The notes below the pieces were generated by a model. That model worked only from the letters and a program-made list of their open reading frames with translations. It was not told where the DNA came from and made no database searches. Position numbers and translations under genes: made by a program. Of a stretch of 64,000 nt of DNA, positions 28,121 to 38,025 are shown piece by piece (position 1 is the stretch's first letter; every line of letters begins with the position of its first letter). Source of the stretch: Arcobacter arenosus (GTDB lineage Bacteria > Campylobacterota > Campylobacteria > Campylobacterales > Arcobacteraceae); NCBI RefSeq assembly GCF_005771535.1, contig NZ_VANU01000003.1, positions 334,583 through 398,582 of the forward strand. Reading direction: 5' to 3'.

Positions 28121-28903
28121 ATGAGTAATATTCACAAAACAGCAATAATCGAAGATGGAGCAATAATTGGTGAGAATGTAACTATTGGTGCATTCACAAT
28201 TATTGGGAAAGATGTCAAAATTGGCGATGGAACATCAATTGGTTCGCACACTTTAATTGAGGGTAAAACCACTATTGGTAAAAACAATCAAATATTTTCC
28301 CATGCAACATTAGGAAGTATTCCTCAAGATTTAAAATTTGATGGGGAAGATGTAGAGTTAATTATTGGTGACAATAATAAAATTAGAGAATATACTCTTT
28401 TTAATCCAGGAACAAAAGGTGGAGGAAGTATCACTAAAATAGGAGACAATAACCTATTTATGGGATATACTCACGTTGCCCATGATGTTATAGTTGGAAA
28501 CAATTGTGTATTTGCAAATGTTGCAACACTTGCTGGACATGTTGAGATTGATGATAATGTAGTAATTGGTGGTCTTACACCAATCCACCAGTTTTGTAAA
28601 ATTGGTTCAAATGTTATGGTTGCTGGTGGTTCTGTAGTTACTCAAGACATCCCACCTTTTTGCTTAGCAGAAGGGAATAGAGCTGTTTTAAGAGGACTTA
28701 ATTTAAATGGTTTAAGAAGAAGATTTGATAATAGATCTGATATTGATGAAGTTAGAAAAGCATATAAGGCGATATTTGAATCAGGTAATCCTATTGCAGA
28801 TGTAGCTAATGACCTTCTTGAAAACAATGATAATAAATATGTACAGGAATTAGCAAGTTTTGTAGTTAATACAAAACGTGGTATTCCATTTAATAGAAAA
28901 TAG
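28121..28903 (+). CDS. lpxA: UDP-N-acetylglucosamine acyltransferase
   Basis: First step of lipid A synthesis: transfers a 3-hydroxyacyl chain from ACP to UDP-GlcNAc. 260 residues. The left-handed beta-helix hexapeptide repeats fill the N-terminal two thirds (IGENVTIGAFTIIGKDVKIGDG and on), with the catalytic His in MGYTHVAHDVIVGNN, followed by the helical tail GLNLNGLRRRFDN. 12 nt after fabZ. Confidence 0.96.
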   Translation: MSNIHKTAIIEDGAIIGENVTIGAFTIIGKDVKIGDGTSIGSHTLIEGKTTIGKNNQIFSHATLGSIPQDLKFDGEDVELIIGDNNKIREYTLFNPGTKGGGSITKIGDNNLFMGYTHVAHDVIVGNNCVFANVATLAGHVEIDDNVVIGGLTPIHQFCKIGSNVMVAGGSVVTQDIPPFCLAEGNRAVLRGLNLNGLRRRFDNRSDIDEVRKAYKAIFESGNPIADVANDLLENNDNKYVQELASFVVNTKRGIPFNRK

Positions 28904-28915
28904 GAGATAAGTTTA

Positions 28916-30130
28916 ATGGCTAAACTTGAATGTGATTTTTGTGGAGCACCAGATACTTCTGATAATCCAATAATTTCTGGAGACAATGCTTGTATTTGTA
29001 AATCATGCGTTAATGCTGCTCACGAAATAATGGTAGGAAACCAAGTTTCAGAAGAAGGTTCTGAAACTTCAAGTATTACAAGAGAACACTTTGAAATTAA
29101 AACACCTGCCCAACTAAAAGATATTTTAGATGACTATGTAATTGGTCAAAATAGAGCAAAAAAAGTTTTATCTGTTGCAGTTTATAATCACTATAAAAGA
29201 ATCTTTAGAAAAGATGAACTTGAAGATGATGTTGAGATAAATAAATCAAATGTACTTTTAATTGGACCTACAGGATCTGGTAAAACATTACTTGCTCAAA
29301 CAATAGCAAAATATCTTGATGTTCCATTAGCAATTGCTGATGCAACTTCACTTACAGAAGCAGGATATGTTGGGGATGATGTTGAAAACGTTGTTACAAG
29401 ACTTATTCAGGCCGCTGATGGAGATATTCAAAGAGCTGAAACTGGAATCATTTTTATAGATGAAGTTGATAAAGTTGCAAGAATGAGTGAAAATAGATCA
29501 ATCACTAGAGATGTTTCAGGAGAAGGTGTTCAACAAGCACTTCTTAAAATTATTGAAGGTTCTGTTGTAAATGTTCCACCAAAAGGGGGAAGAAAACACC
29601 CTGGTCAAGATGCAATTCAAGTTGACACAACAAATATTCTATTTATTTGTGGTGGAGCTTTTGATGGTCTTGAAGAGATTGTTAAAAAGAAAAAAGGTGG
29701 AAACGTTTTAGGTTTCAACCAAGAGAAAAAAAGTAAAGATAATAATGGAATAATTGCCGATGTTGAAGCCCATGATTTAGTTAAATATGGACTTATTCCA
29801 GAACTTATTGGTAGACTTCATATGATTGCTACATTAAATGAAATCTCTGAAGATGATATGGTACACATCTTAACAGAACCAAAAAACGCATTAATAAAAC
29901 AATATATCAAACTATTCCAAATGGATAATGTAACTTTAGAGTTTGAAGAGGATGCATTAAGACAAATCGCAAAACTTGCTATTGAAAGAAAAACAGGAGC
30001 AAGAGGACTTAGATCGATTTTAGAAGATGTGATGCTTGATATTATGTATGATTTACCTGAATATAAAGATAAAACAGTAACAATCACACAAGATGTTGTT
30101 TCAAAAAAAAATGAACCAAAAATAGCTTAG
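28916..30130 (+). CDS. clpX: ATP-dependent Clp protease, unfoldase subunit ClpX
   Basis: 404-residue AAA+ unfoldase that delivers substrates to ClpP. N-terminal zinc-binding domain with CDFCG and CICKSC; Walker [13 protein letters not shown], Walker [11 protein letters not shown], the RKH-type pore loop [12 protein letters not shown], the ClpP-binding IGF-like loop LGFNQ in the insert after KKKGGN (a variation of the usual IGF), and sensor-2 GARGLR. It sits in an envelope operon 12 nt after lpxA. Confidence 0.95.
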   Translation: MAKLECDFCGAPDTSDNPIISGDNACICKSCVNAAHEIMVGNQVSEEGSETSSITREHFEIKTPAQLKDILDDYVIGQNRAKKVLSVAVYNHYKRIFRKDELEDDVEINKSNVLLIGPTGSGKTLLAQTIAKYLDVPLAIADATSLTEAGYVGDDVENVVTRLIQAADGDIQRAETGIIFIDEVDKVARMSENRSITRDVSGEGVQQALLKIIEGSVVNVPPKGGRKHPGQDAIQVDTTNILFICGGAFDGLEEIVKKKKGGNVLGFNQEKKSKDNNGIIADVEAHDLVKYGLIPELIGRLHMIATLNEISEDDMVHILTEPKNALIKQYIKLFQMDNVTLEFEEDALRQIAKLAIERKTGARGLRSILEDVMLDIMYDLPEYKDKTVTITQDVVSKKNEPKIA

Positions 30131-30140
30131 AAGGATATAG

Positions 30141-31172
30141 ATGTTATTAGATAAATTAATAGGTGTATTTTCAAATGATATGGCAATTGACTTAGGAACG
30201 GCTAATACTATTGTTTCTGTAAAAGGAAAAGGTATTATCATAAATGAACCATCTGTAGTTGCAGTACAAAATGACAGATATGGGAAAGATAAAATATTAG
30301 CTGTGGGACAAGAAGCTAAACAAATGATTGGTAAAACGCCATTAAATATAACGGCAGTACGTCCTATGAAAGATGGAGTTATTGCTGATTTTGAAATGAC
30401 AGAAAGAATGATTAGATATTTCATTGAAAAAGCCCATGCTAGAAAATCTTTTATTAGACCTAGAATAATTATCTGTATTCCTTATGGTATTACACAAGTT
30501 GAAAGAAAAGCTGTAAAAGAATCAGCTTTAAGTGCAGGAGCTAGAGAAGTATTCCTTGTAGAAGAGCCAATGGCAGCTGCAATTGGTGCTGGGATTCCTG
30601 TTTCTGACCCATCTGGATATGTTGTTGTTGATATTGGTGGAGGTACAACAGAGATTGGTGTAACTTCACTTGGTGGATTAGTTCTTTCAAAATCAATAAA
30701 GGTAGCTGGAGATAGATTTGATAAAGCTATTATGGAATATGTAAGACAAAACTACAATCTATACATTGGTGAAAGAACTGCTGAAAATATCAAAATTGAG
30801 ATTGGTTCAGCTATAAAACAAGATGCAGAACTAAAAATTAAAGTAAAAGGTAGAGACAACTCTGGATTACTTTCAACAATTGAATTAGGAAGTGAAGGTG
30901 TTAGAACTGCTATTAAAGAACCTCTAAGAGAGATTGTATCAGCAGTAAGATCTGTTTTAGAAAACATGCCACCAGATTTAGCAGGAGATGTTGTTGACAA
31001 TGGTGTAATGTTAACAGGTGGTGGAGCACTTATTAGAGGTCTAGATAAATATCTTGCTGATATTATTAAACTTCCAGTTAGAGTTGCAGATGAACCATTA
31101 TTAGCAGTAGCTTATGGTACAAGCAATGTATTAGATCAGGATGCCCTTTTAAAATTAATTACTAATGAATAA
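30141..31172 (+). CDS. mreB: rod-shape-determining actin homologue MreB
   Basis: 343-residue cytoskeletal ATPase forming filaments on the inner face of the membrane that direct sidewall peptidoglycan synthesis. The phosphate-1 loop DMAIDLGTANTIV, the phosphate-2 loop VVDIGGGTTEIGV and the adenosine motif GVMLTGGGALIRGLD are all present. 10 nt after clpX, and it overlaps mreC by 8 nt. Confidence 0.97.
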   Translation: MLLDKLIGVFSNDMAIDLGTANTIVSVKGKGIIINEPSVVAVQNDRYGKDKILAVGQEAKQMIGKTPLNITAVRPMKDGVIADFEMTERMIRYFIEKAHARKSFIRPRIIICIPYGITQVERKAVKESALSAGAREVFLVEEPMAAAIGAGIPVSDPSGYVVVDIGGGTTEIGVTSLGGLVLSKSIKVAGDRFDKAIMEYVRQNYNLYIGERTAENIKIEIGSAIKQDAELKIKVKGRDNSGLLSTIELGSEGVRTAIKEPLREIVSAVRSVLENMPPDLAGDVVDNGVMLTGGGALIRGLDKYLADIIKLPVRVADEPLLAVAYGTSNVLDQDALLKLITNE

Positions 31173-31965
31173 ATTTATATTTTTTATTCTTTTTTTAGCT
31201 ATTTCCCTTGGTTATATTTTTGATATAGACAAGGTTGTAGCTAAAAATTTTACCCCTTTTACTTCACTAAAAAAATTATATATTGATACAAAAACATCAA
31301 TAAAAGAAACAAAAGACAAATACTTTAATCAAACCAAAACTATAGAGTTTTTACAAAATGAAAACAAAGAGTTAAAAAGCTTTAAACTAAAATATCAATC
31401 TGTAAAAAATGAATTAGACAATTTAAATAAAAATCTAAACTATACAAATGCAACAACCCAACAGATTCAATTTACAAAAGTTTTATCATATGTTGATTTT
31501 GATGATTATACTAAAGTTTGGTTAGATATGAAAAAAAAGGATGACTCTATTTTAGGAGTTATTTCTGACCAATATGCAGCAGGGATTGTTGTAAATAAAG
31601 ATAATAAAGCAAAGGCTTTATTAAATGGAAATGAAAAATGCAATTATGCAATTTTTATTGGAGAGAATGAAGCACCAGGAATTATCCACGCTTCAAAAAA
31701 TGGTCAATACTTAATTGCAAAATTTATCCCTATTTGGTTTGATATAAAAAAAGGGGATGAAGTTATAACCTCAGGAATGGATAGTATATTTTTCAAAGGT
31801 TTAAAAGTTGGGCGAGTAATATCAATAAAAAAGATGCAAGATTTGCAAGAGGCTACTATTTTACCCTATGCAAAAGTTTTAAAACAGAATTCATTTTTTA
31901 TTTATAAAAAAATTCAAGAAGAGGAAAAAGTTAAAGAAGAGGAAACTTCTAGTAAGAAGCCATAA
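31165..31965 (+). CDS. mreC: rod-shape-determining protein MreC
   Basis: 266 residues. One N-terminal membrane helix (FIFFILFLAISLGYIF), a coiled coil at about residues 55-95 (KTIEFLQNENKELKSFK...), and a periplasmic beta domain (GVISDQYAAGIVV ... FKGLKVGRVISIKK). Links MreB to the cell-wall synthases. The C-terminal 25 residues are charged and low complexity. Its last 17 nt overlap ribE on the opposite strand. No mreD follows, unlike many operons. Confidence 0.92.
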   Translation: MNKFIFFILFLAISLGYIFDIDKVVAKNFTPFTSLKKLYIDTKTSIKETKDKYFNQTKTIEFLQNENKELKSFKLKYQSVKNELDNLNKNLNYTNATTQQIQFTKVLSYVDFDDYTKVWLDMKKKDDSILGVISDQYAAGIVVNKDNKAKALLNGNEKCNYAIFIGENEAPGIIHASKNGQYLIAKFIPIWFDIKKGDEVITSGMDSIFFKGLKVGRVISIKKMQDLQEATILPYAKVLKQNSFFIYKKIQEEEKVKEEETSSKKP

Positions 31966-32563
31966 TCCCCTCAACTTTATCCCAAGTTAACCCAGAATCT
32001 TTTTGCCCCTTAAACATATTATAAATATATCTAGCAAACATATCTGTTTCTAAATTTACTTTTGTTCCTATCTTATATGTTTTAAATAATGTATTTTCAA
32101 CTGTATGGGGAATAATTGTAAGCCTAAAACTATCTTTTAAAACTTCATTTACAGTTAAAGAAACCCCATCAATAGTTACGCTACCCTTTGGGATAATATA
32201 TTTTGAGTATTCATTTGGAAGTGAGATAATAAAATCAGTTGAATTTCCATTGTTTTTAATTGATTTAATTGTACCTAAACAATCAACATGACCTTGTACA
32301 ATATGTCCCTCAAATCTATCTCCCATCATCATAGCAGGTTCAATATGTACTTGACCTCTGTAGTTTTCCATTGCTAAAATTTTTTGAGATTCAGGTGAAA
32401 GTTCTACTGTGAAAGTATCACTTGTATATCTTACAACTGTAAGACATGCTCCATTTACAGCAATTGAATCACCAAGTTTTGGAGAGTATTTTGCTTTAAG
32501 AGTTAGAAAATTACTTTTGAAGCTAATCACTTCAGCCATCTCTCGAATAAGACCTGTAAACAA
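31949..32563 (-). CDS. ribE: riboflavin synthase (alpha subunit type)
   Basis: 204 residues; dismutates two lumazine molecules to riboflavin. The two lumazine-binding barrels are visible: MFTGLIREMAEVISF ... GDSIAVNGACLTVV and GHIVQGHVDCLGTIKSI ... KGSVTIDGVSLTVNEV. Starts at a TTG with AAAGGA 8 nt upstream. No FMN riboswitch is seen in the short leader it shares with mnmG. Confidence 0.95.
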   Translation of the reverse strand: MFTGLIREMAEVISFKSNFLTLKAKYSPKLGDSIAVNGACLTVVRYTSDTFTVELSPESQKILAMENYRGQVHIEPAMMMGDRFEGHIVQGHVDCLGTIKSIKNNGNSTDFIISLPNEYSKYIIPKGSVTIDGVSLTVNEVLKDSFRLTIIPHTVENTLFKTYKIGTKVNLETDMFARYIYNMFKGQKDSGLTWDKVEGIMASY

Positions 32564-32585
32564 TTTATTGTTCCTTTAAAAAAAT

Positions 32586-32613
32586 TTGTAAATTTTAAAA
32601 TATTTGGTATAAT
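32586..32613 (+). promoter_or_regulatory. promoter of mnmG
   Basis: TTGTAA (32586-32591), a 16-nt spacer and TATAAT (32608-32613), preceded by TTTGG as an extended -10. The best promoter in the window by eye. It predicts a start near 32620 and a leader of about 148 nt. Confidence 0.6.
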
Positions 32614-32619
32614 ACCGAA

Positions 32620-32767
32620 ATTTTAATGAGAAGCTGGTTTTACTAAGCTTTATTCTGCAAGCTTAATACAAAGCAAAAAATCAAAATAAAATTTTGAAAT
32701 TTTTTAGATAAGTGGAAGAAAACATTTATCTAAGAAATTTCCATCGAAAAAATACGAAGGAAGAAAT
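32620..32767 (+). promoter_or_regulatory. long structured leader of mnmG
   Basis: About 148 nt with two stem-loops. The first is TAAGCTT/AAGCTTA (32644-32650 and 32659-32665). The second has an 11-bp stem with one G-U pair, TTAGATAAGTG/CATTTATCTAA (32704-32714 and 32723-32733), with the purine loop GAAGAAAA. Neither is followed by a T-run, so they are not terminators. The second ends 34 nt before the start codon. No riboswitch class recognised. Confidence 0.45.
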
Positions 32768-34636
32768 ATGTACGACATTATTGTTGTAGGTGGTGGTCAT
32801 GCAGGTATTGAAGCTTGTTTGGCGGCTGCTAGAATGGGTAAAAAAACCCTACTTATTACGATGTTAGTTGAACAAATTGGCGCTGCTTCTTGTAACCCTG
32901 CAATTGGTGGTCTTGCCAAAGGTCACCTAGTAAGAGAATTAGATGCTCTTGGTGGGGAAATGGGATTATGTACTGATGCAACGGGAATTCAATTTAGAAT
33001 TTTAAATGCAAGTAAAGGTGCAGCAGTTCAAGGCTCAAGAGCTCAAATTGATATGGACAAATATAGAGAGTATATGAGAAAGGTTTGCCATAGTACTCCT
33101 AATTTAGAAGTTTATCAAGATGAAGTTAGTTCACTTTTAGTTAATGAAAATGAAGTTTATGGTGTAAAAACAAAACTAGGAGAAGAGTTCAAAGCAAAAA
33201 AAGTTATCCTTACAACGGGAACTTTCATGAGAGGTTTAATTCACATTGGTGAAAACACTTATGATGCGGGAAGAGCTTGGGAATTACCATCTTCAACACT
33301 ATCTATACAATTAAAAGAGTTAGGACTAAAAGTTGGAAGACTTAAAACTGGAACTCCTGCAAGAATCGATTCTTCATCAATAAATTTTGATGTAATGGAT
33401 GCCCATGGAGGAGATGAAAAACCAACTCCTTTTTCATTTAGAACAGATAAATCAACTTTTGCACCTAAACAATATCCATGTTATATAACATATACAAATG
33501 TTGGAACACATGATACTATTACAGGAAATTTCCATAGAGCACCACTATTTACTGGTCAAATTCAAGGTTCAGGACCTAGATATTGTCCAAGTATTGAAGA
33601 TAAAGTAAATAGATTTTCTGAAAGAGATAGACACCAATTATTTCTTGAGCCACAAACTGCTATGTGTACAGAATACTATATAAATGGACTTTCAACTTCT
33701 TTGCCAATTGATGTTCAAAAACAGATGATTCATTCAATTAATGGTTTAGAAAATGCAAAAATTATTAGATATGGATATGCTATTGAGTATGATTATGTTG
33801 ACCCAACTGAATTAAAACATACCCTTGAAACAAAAGATATAAAAAATCTTTACCATGCAGGACAAATAAATGCAACGACAGGATATGAAGAAGCTGCTGC
33901 TCAAGGTATGATGGCAGGGATTAATGCTTCTTTAGCAATTGATGGTAAAGAACCATTTGTATTAAGACGAGATGAAGCTTATATTGGAGTTTTAATTGAT
34001 GACTTAGTTACAAAAGGAACAAATGAACCATATAGAATGTTTACTTCAAGGGCTGAGTATAGACTTCTTTTAAGGGAAGAAAATGCTGACCTAAGACTTT
34101 CTCAATATGGATATGATTTAGGTTTAGTTTCTGATGAACAAATACAAAAAGTTGAGCATAAAAGAAAAACTTTAAATGATGCAGTTGAATTTATGGCAAA
34201 TGAATGGTTTACATCTAAAAAAGAAAACCTTGAACTACTTGAATCTTTAGGTGAAGACAAGATTAAAGATAGAGCACTTTTAATTGATATTGTTGGAAGA
34301 AGTAGCGTTGATGCATCAAAATTTGATAAATTAGTTCCAAGTTTAGCAGATACAGATGAATATTTAAAAGAACAAATTATTATTGAAGCAAAATATTATA
34401 GATATATTCATAAACAACAAAAACAAATAGAAAAAATGAAAAAAATGCTTCAATTAAAAATACCTGAAAATTTTGAATATAAAAATATCCCTGGATTGTC
34501 AAATGAAGTAGTTGAAAAACTTGAAAAGTTTAGACCACCTACACTATTTAATGCAAGTGAAATCTCTGGAGTTACACCAGCTTCATTAGATATTTTACAT
34601 ATGTACTTAAATATTCCAAAAAAAAGCAATGATTGA
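32768..34636 (+). CDS. mnmG: tRNA uridine 5-carboxymethylaminomethyl modification enzyme MnmG
   Basis: 622 residues, FAD-dependent partner of MnmE in the wobble-uridine modification. The FAD site [20 protein letters not shown], the [17 protein letters not shown] signature, [11 protein letters not shown], the tRNA-binding C-terminal domain with [16 protein letters not shown] and [12 protein letters not shown], and [19 protein letters not shown] are all intact. AAGGAAGAAAT precedes the ATG. Confidence 0.96.
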   Translation: MYDIIVVGGGHAGIEACLAAARMGKKTLLITMLVEQIGAASCNPAIGGLAKGHLVRELDALGGEMGLCTDATGIQFRILNASKGAAVQGSRAQIDMDKYREYMRKVCHSTPNLEVYQDEVSSLLVNENEVYGVKTKLGEEFKAKKVILTTGTFMRGLIHIGENTYDAGRAWELPSSTLSIQLKELGLKVGRLKTGTPARIDSSSINFDVMDAHGGDEKPTPFSFRTDKSTFAPKQYPCYITYTNVGTHDTITGNFHRAPLFTGQIQGSGPRYCPSIEDKVNRFSERDRHQLFLEPQTAMCTEYYINGLSTSLPIDVQKQMIHSINGLENAKIIRYGYAIEYDYVDPTELKHTLETKDIKNLYHAGQINATTGYEEAAAQGMMAGINASLAIDGKEPFVLRRDEAYIGVLIDDLVTKGTNEPYRMFTSRAEYRLLLREENADLRLSQYGYDLGLVSDEQIQKVEHKRKTLNDAVEFMANEWFTSKKENLELLESLGEDKIKDRALLIDIVGRSSVDASKFDKLVPSLADTDEYLKEQIIIEAKYYRYIHKQQKQIEKMKKMLQLKIPENFEYKNIPGLSNEVVEKLEKFRPPTLFNASEISGVTPASLDILHMYLNIPKKSND

Positions 34637-34724
34637 GAAAATAAAAAACAATAAAATTGCTCAAATAGTGATATTAAAACTACTAACAATCCTTGCTATT
34701 GCAGGGAATTTATACTTCTCATAA
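34629..34724 (+). CDS. 31-residue membrane mini-protein overlapping the mnmG stop
   Basis: The ATG at 34629 lies inside the last codons of mnmG in another frame (8-nt overlap), a typical coupled arrangement. It encodes [12 protein letters not shown] followed by a hydrophobic stretch [19 protein letters not shown] with positive residues on the cytoplasmic side, i.e. one membrane helix. The gene ends 6 nt before an intrinsic terminator, as the last gene of a transcript would. There is no strong Shine-Dalgarno. It may be a chance frame; conservation in relatives would decide. Confidence 0.4.
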   Translation: MIEKIKNNKIAQIVILKLLTILAIAGNLYFS

Positions 34725-34730
34725 TTAATT

Positions 34731-34765
34731 CACCTATTAAAATTTTCTTTTAATAGGTGTTTATT
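34731..34765 (+). terminator. intrinsic terminator of the mnmG transcript
   Basis: Perfect 12-bp stem CACCTATTAAAA / TTTTAATAGGTG with the 5-nt loop TTTTC, followed by TTTATT. Confidence 0.75.
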
Positions 34766-34894
34766 ACATATTCTCAATCAAACAATAACTCTTAAGCATA
34801 TAAATAATAATTATTTTCAGTTTTTAATAAAAAAATAAGTCTCATATGTTAAAACTATTCTATAATAATATATCTCTACTAAAAGGGAGAAAAA

Positions 34895-36256
34895 ATGAAA
34901 ACTTATGACACTATTATAATTGGAGGAGGTAGAGCCTCTTCTTTAGCAAAAAAAATAGGTGCCCTTGGTAAAAAAGTTGCCTTAATTGAGAAATCAAGCT
35001 TAGGAGGAACCTGTGCAAACAGAGGATGTGTCCCTTCAAAACTTCTAATTGGATATGCCGATGTTATTAGAAATATTCAAGCTTCAGAAAGACATTATAT
35101 ATCAAGTAAAATAGAAAATATCAATTTAAAAGAGATTTTTGAAGATAATAATTCATTTATCAATAGTGTTGATGAAAGTTATAAATCTCGATTAAATGAA
35201 AATGTCGATTTATATAGAGGAGTAGGATATTTTCTTTCAAATAATGTAGTTGAAATAAACAATGAAAAACTAACATCAGAAAAAATCATCATAGCAACGG
35301 GAACTTCTCCAAAAGAACCACTTTTTGAAGGAGCATGGACAAGTGATGATATATTTCCACTAAAAAAAATACCCTCTTCTATTTCTATAGTTGGGTCAGG
35401 GTTTATTGCTTGTGAACTTGCAAATGTTTTTAATGCTTTAGGGATTAAAACAAAACTTCTTGTAAGAGGAGATGAACTTTTATCAAATGAAGATGAAGAT
35501 ATACAAGAAACTTTTAAAAAAGAGTTTAGCCAAAATATTGATATAGAGTTTAATACTACTGTAAAAGATGCTAAATACAAAGATGATTCCTTTGAAATTA
35601 TTCTTGAAAATAAAGACAAAAGCATAAAAAAATATAAGAGTGAAGCCTTATTATATGCAATAGGAAGAGAATCAAATGCTAAAAGCCTAAAACTAGAAAA
35701 TACAGATATTGAAATAGATGATAGAGGATACATAAAAAGAGATGATTTTTTTGAAACAAAGGCAAAAGGTGTATATGTTGTAGGAGATGCAGCAGGAGAA
35801 TATATGCTACAACATGCAGCTGCATATGAGATGAATTATCTTTATAAAATTCTATTTGAAGATAAAAAAGAGCCTTTAAACTTTAAATATATGCCCCATG
35901 CTGTATTTACTAGTCCAGAAATTGCAAGTGTAGGACTTACGCAAAAGCAAGCTCAAGAAAAAAACTTAGATTTTGTTGTATCAAAAACTTCATGGAAAGC
36001 AAGTGCAAAGGCGCAAGCTATGAAAATTGATTATCCTTTTACAAAGTTTATTGTTGATAAAAATAGTTATGAGATACTTGGTTGTCATATGATTGGGCCA
36101 CAAAGTTCAACAATGATTCATCAAGTATTAACAGTAATGTATATAGATAATGATATCAGACATTTAAAAGAGATGCTTTATATTCATCCTGCACTAAGTG
36201 AAACTCTTTTACCAGCTGCTATAAATACAATTAAAGATATTGAAAAAAGGAAATAG
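34895..36256 (+). CDS. pyridine nucleotide-disulfide oxidoreductase (lipoamide/mycothione reductase-like)
   Basis: 453-residue FAD enzyme. The active disulfide is in SLGGTCANRGCVPSKLL (CxxxxC), with the NAD(P) fold ISIVGSGFIACELANVF, the FAD motif GVYVVGDAAGEYMLQHAA and the C-terminal dimer motif IHPALSETLLPA, which carries the catalytic His-Glu pair. The first FAD loop reads IIIGGGRASSLAKK, with Ser where the third glycycle residue usually is Gly. Its position in an operon with an amidoligase and a glutamine amidotransferase-like gene, not with 2-oxoacid dehydrogenases, suggests a low-molecular-weight thiol or disulfide substrate; this is inference. A TATAAT at 34861 fits a promoter. Confidence 0.75.
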   Translation: MKTYDTIIIGGGRASSLAKKIGALGKKVALIEKSSLGGTCANRGCVPSKLLIGYADVIRNIQASERHYISSKIENINLKEIFEDNNSFINSVDESYKSRLNENVDLYRGVGYFLSNNVVEINNEKLTSEKIIIATGTSPKEPLFEGAWTSDDIFPLKKIPSSISIVGSGFIACELANVFNALGIKTKLLVRGDELLSNEDEDIQETFKKEFSQNIDIEFNTTVKDAKYKDDSFEIILENKDKSIKKYKSEALLYAIGRESNAKSLKLENTDIEIDDRGYIKRDDFFETKAKGVYVVGDAAGEYMLQHAAAYEMNYLYKILFEDKKEPLNFKYMPHAVFTSPEIASVGLTQKQAQEKNLDFVVSKTSWKASAKAQAMKIDYPFTKFIVDKNSYEILGCHMIGPQSSTMIHQVLTVMYIDNDIRHLKEMLYIHPALSETLLPAAINTIKDIEKRK

Positions 36257-36260
36257 TTTT

Positions 36261-37256
36261 ATGAGTAATTTCTTAGAACCAAAGGTAACAAAAAACTATA
36301 AAGATGAGATTAGACATATTGGTTTTGAACTTGAATTTGCAAATATTGAGATAGAAGATGTTTTATCTATTTTAGAAAAAAAATTTGGTTTCAATATAAA
36401 AAAAGTTAATAACTATCTTTTTAAAATTGATTCAAAATATGGTGATTTTATACTTGAATTGGATTTTGAACTTCTAACTCAACAAAAAATTCCAAAAAAT
36501 ATAAAAGAGTTATCAAAAAAAATAGGTATAGAGATAAAAGAAGAGGATATTGAAAATATTGAAAAAATCATAGGTGAACTTTCAAAAGATATTGTTCCCT
36601 ATGAGATAAGTACGCCACCTCTTCCTTTAAATGAAGTATCAATTATCCATAAGATAATAAAAGAATTAGCAAAAAATCATGCAAAAGGAACTAAATATAA
36701 AATATATTATGCTTTTGGTTTACATATTAATATTGAAGTTATATCTTTAGATGTAAAAAGTTTACTAAGTTATACAAGAGCATATTTAATACTTCAAAAC
36801 TATATAAATAAAGATGCAAAGATAGACTTAGCAAGAAAAATTACACCTTTTATTGATAACTTTAAAGATGAGTATATCAAATATGTATTAGATAAATCAT
36901 ATAATCCTTCAATTGATGAATTTATTGAAGATTATTTAAAATTTAATCCAACAAGAAACAGGTCCCTTGACCTTCTTCCTATTTTAACTTTTATAAATGA
37001 AGATAAAGTAAGAGCAAAACTTCCAGAAGAGAAGATAAAACCAAGACCTGCATTTCACTATAGATTATCAAACTCAATGATTGGAAAAGAAGGATGGGAA
37101 ATTTCAGAAGAATGGAATAGATGGATTCTAGTAGAAAACTTAGCAAACGACAAAGAGTCATTGAACTTTTTAGCAAAAGAGTATTTAACCCATCTAGATA
37201 ATATTATTAATTTATCAACTTGGGAGGGGAAAGTAGAATCATGGCTAAACCATTAG
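36261..37256 (+). CDS. Amidoligase_2 (COOH-NH2 ligase) family enzyme
   Basis: 331 residues with the ATG at 36261 (AAAAAGGA upstream); a longer start at 36240 would overlap the previous gene. Family signature: HIGFELEFANIE (GFELEF at 21-26, metal/ATP glutamates), VPYEISTPPLP (112-122), the histidine motif AFGLHINIEV (151-160), and the basic FNPTRNRSLDLLP (228-240). This group of ATP-dependent ligases, related to glutamine synthetase and glutamate-cysteine ligase, was predicted by Iyer, Aravind and co-workers (2009) to make amide or peptide-tag bonds. The following gene overlaps it by 16 nt. Substrates unknown. Confidence 0.75.
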   Translation: MSNFLEPKVTKNYKDEIRHIGFELEFANIEIEDVLSILEKKFGFNIKKVNNYLFKIDSKYGDFILELDFELLTQQKIPKNIKELSKKIGIEIKEEDIENIEKIIGELSKDIVPYEISTPPLPLNEVSIIHKIIKELAKNHAKGTKYKIYYAFGLHINIEVISLDVKSLLSYTRAYLILQNYINKDAKIDLARKITPFIDNFKDEYIKYVLDKSYNPSIDEFIEDYLKFNPTRNRSLDLLPILTFINEDKVRAKLPEEKIKPRPAFHYRLSNSMIGKEGWEISEEWNRWILVENLANDKESLNFLAKEYLTHLDNIINLSTWEGKVESWLNH

Positions 37257-37918
37257 TTGGAATTTGCTTACCAGATAAAGGCAATTTTTTTGCATATTTA
37301 TTTATAAAATGGAATTTAAAAATACAAGGCGCTTCTTGTGTTAGGTTAAGACCATCAAAAAACAATATTGATTTTAAAAGATTAGATGGATTAATACTTA
37401 GTGGAGGAAACGATATAGACCCAACTTTATATGGTGCCAATAAAGATGCTCATAATACAGAACTTGATAAAAAAAGAGATGCCTTTGAATTAGAAATAAT
37501 TGATAAAGCTTATAAAGAAGAGCTTCCTATCCTTGGTATTTGCAGAGGGGCACAATTAATTAATATCTATTTTGAAGGAAATCTTTATGCAAAAATACTT
37601 GATTTAGATGAGTACTTGATACATCAAAACTCTATCTTTCCTATAAAAGAAGCAAAAGTTAAAAAAAATACTGATTTACACTCTGCTGTAAAAGAAGATG
37701 AAATAGTAATAAATAGTATACACAACCAAGCAATTAATAAAGTGGGAAAAGATTTAGAAGTTTCATCAAAACATGAATCTATTATTGAATCTGTTGAAAA
37801 AAAAGATTATCCTTTTTTACTTGCTTTACAATGGCATCCAGAATACTTAGTATATTTAAAAGAGCATAGAAATATTTTTAAAAAGTTTGTCAAAGCTTGT
37901 ATCGATTATAAAAGTTAG
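37241..37918 (+). CDS. class I glutamine amidotransferase-like / gamma-glutamyl hydrolase
   Basis: 225 residues (ATG at 37241 with GGAGGGGA about 10 nt upstream). The catalytic triad is complete: Cys101 in LGICRGAQLIN, His199 and Glu201 in LQWHPEY; the nucleophile-elbow partner LILSGGNDIDP is also present. This is the PuuD/peptidase C26 group, which cleaves gamma-glutamyl amide bonds. The overlap with the amidoligase suggests the two act on the same gamma-linked product, one making and one breaking or using it. That function is inferred. Confidence 0.8.
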   Translation: MAKPLVGICLPDKGNFFAYLFIKWNLKIQGASCVRLRPSKNNIDFKRLDGLILSGGNDIDPTLYGANKDAHNTELDKKRDAFELEIIDKAYKEELPILGICRGAQLINIYFEGNLYAKILDLDEYLIHQNSIFPIKEAKVKKNTDLHSAVKEDEIVINSIHNQAINKVGKDLEVSSKHESIIESVEKKDYPFLLALQWHPEYLVYLKEHRNIFKKFVKACIDYKS

Positions 37919-38025
37919 TAAAAAAAATTTCAGTAAAAATATACATTTTCATTAATCATTTTTATTAACTTTACAGTAATATAATAAATTATAATTTAAT
38001 ATATTTAATTATTTATGGAGTATAA

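Noticed and set aside
32564..32767. FMN riboswitch for ribE
   Set aside because: The conserved RFN blocks are absent and the stems belong to the opposite-strand mnmG leader.
36240..36260. Longer start of the amidoligase gene
   Set aside because: It would overlap the upstream gene and has no ribosome site; the ATG at 36261 has AAAAAGGA.
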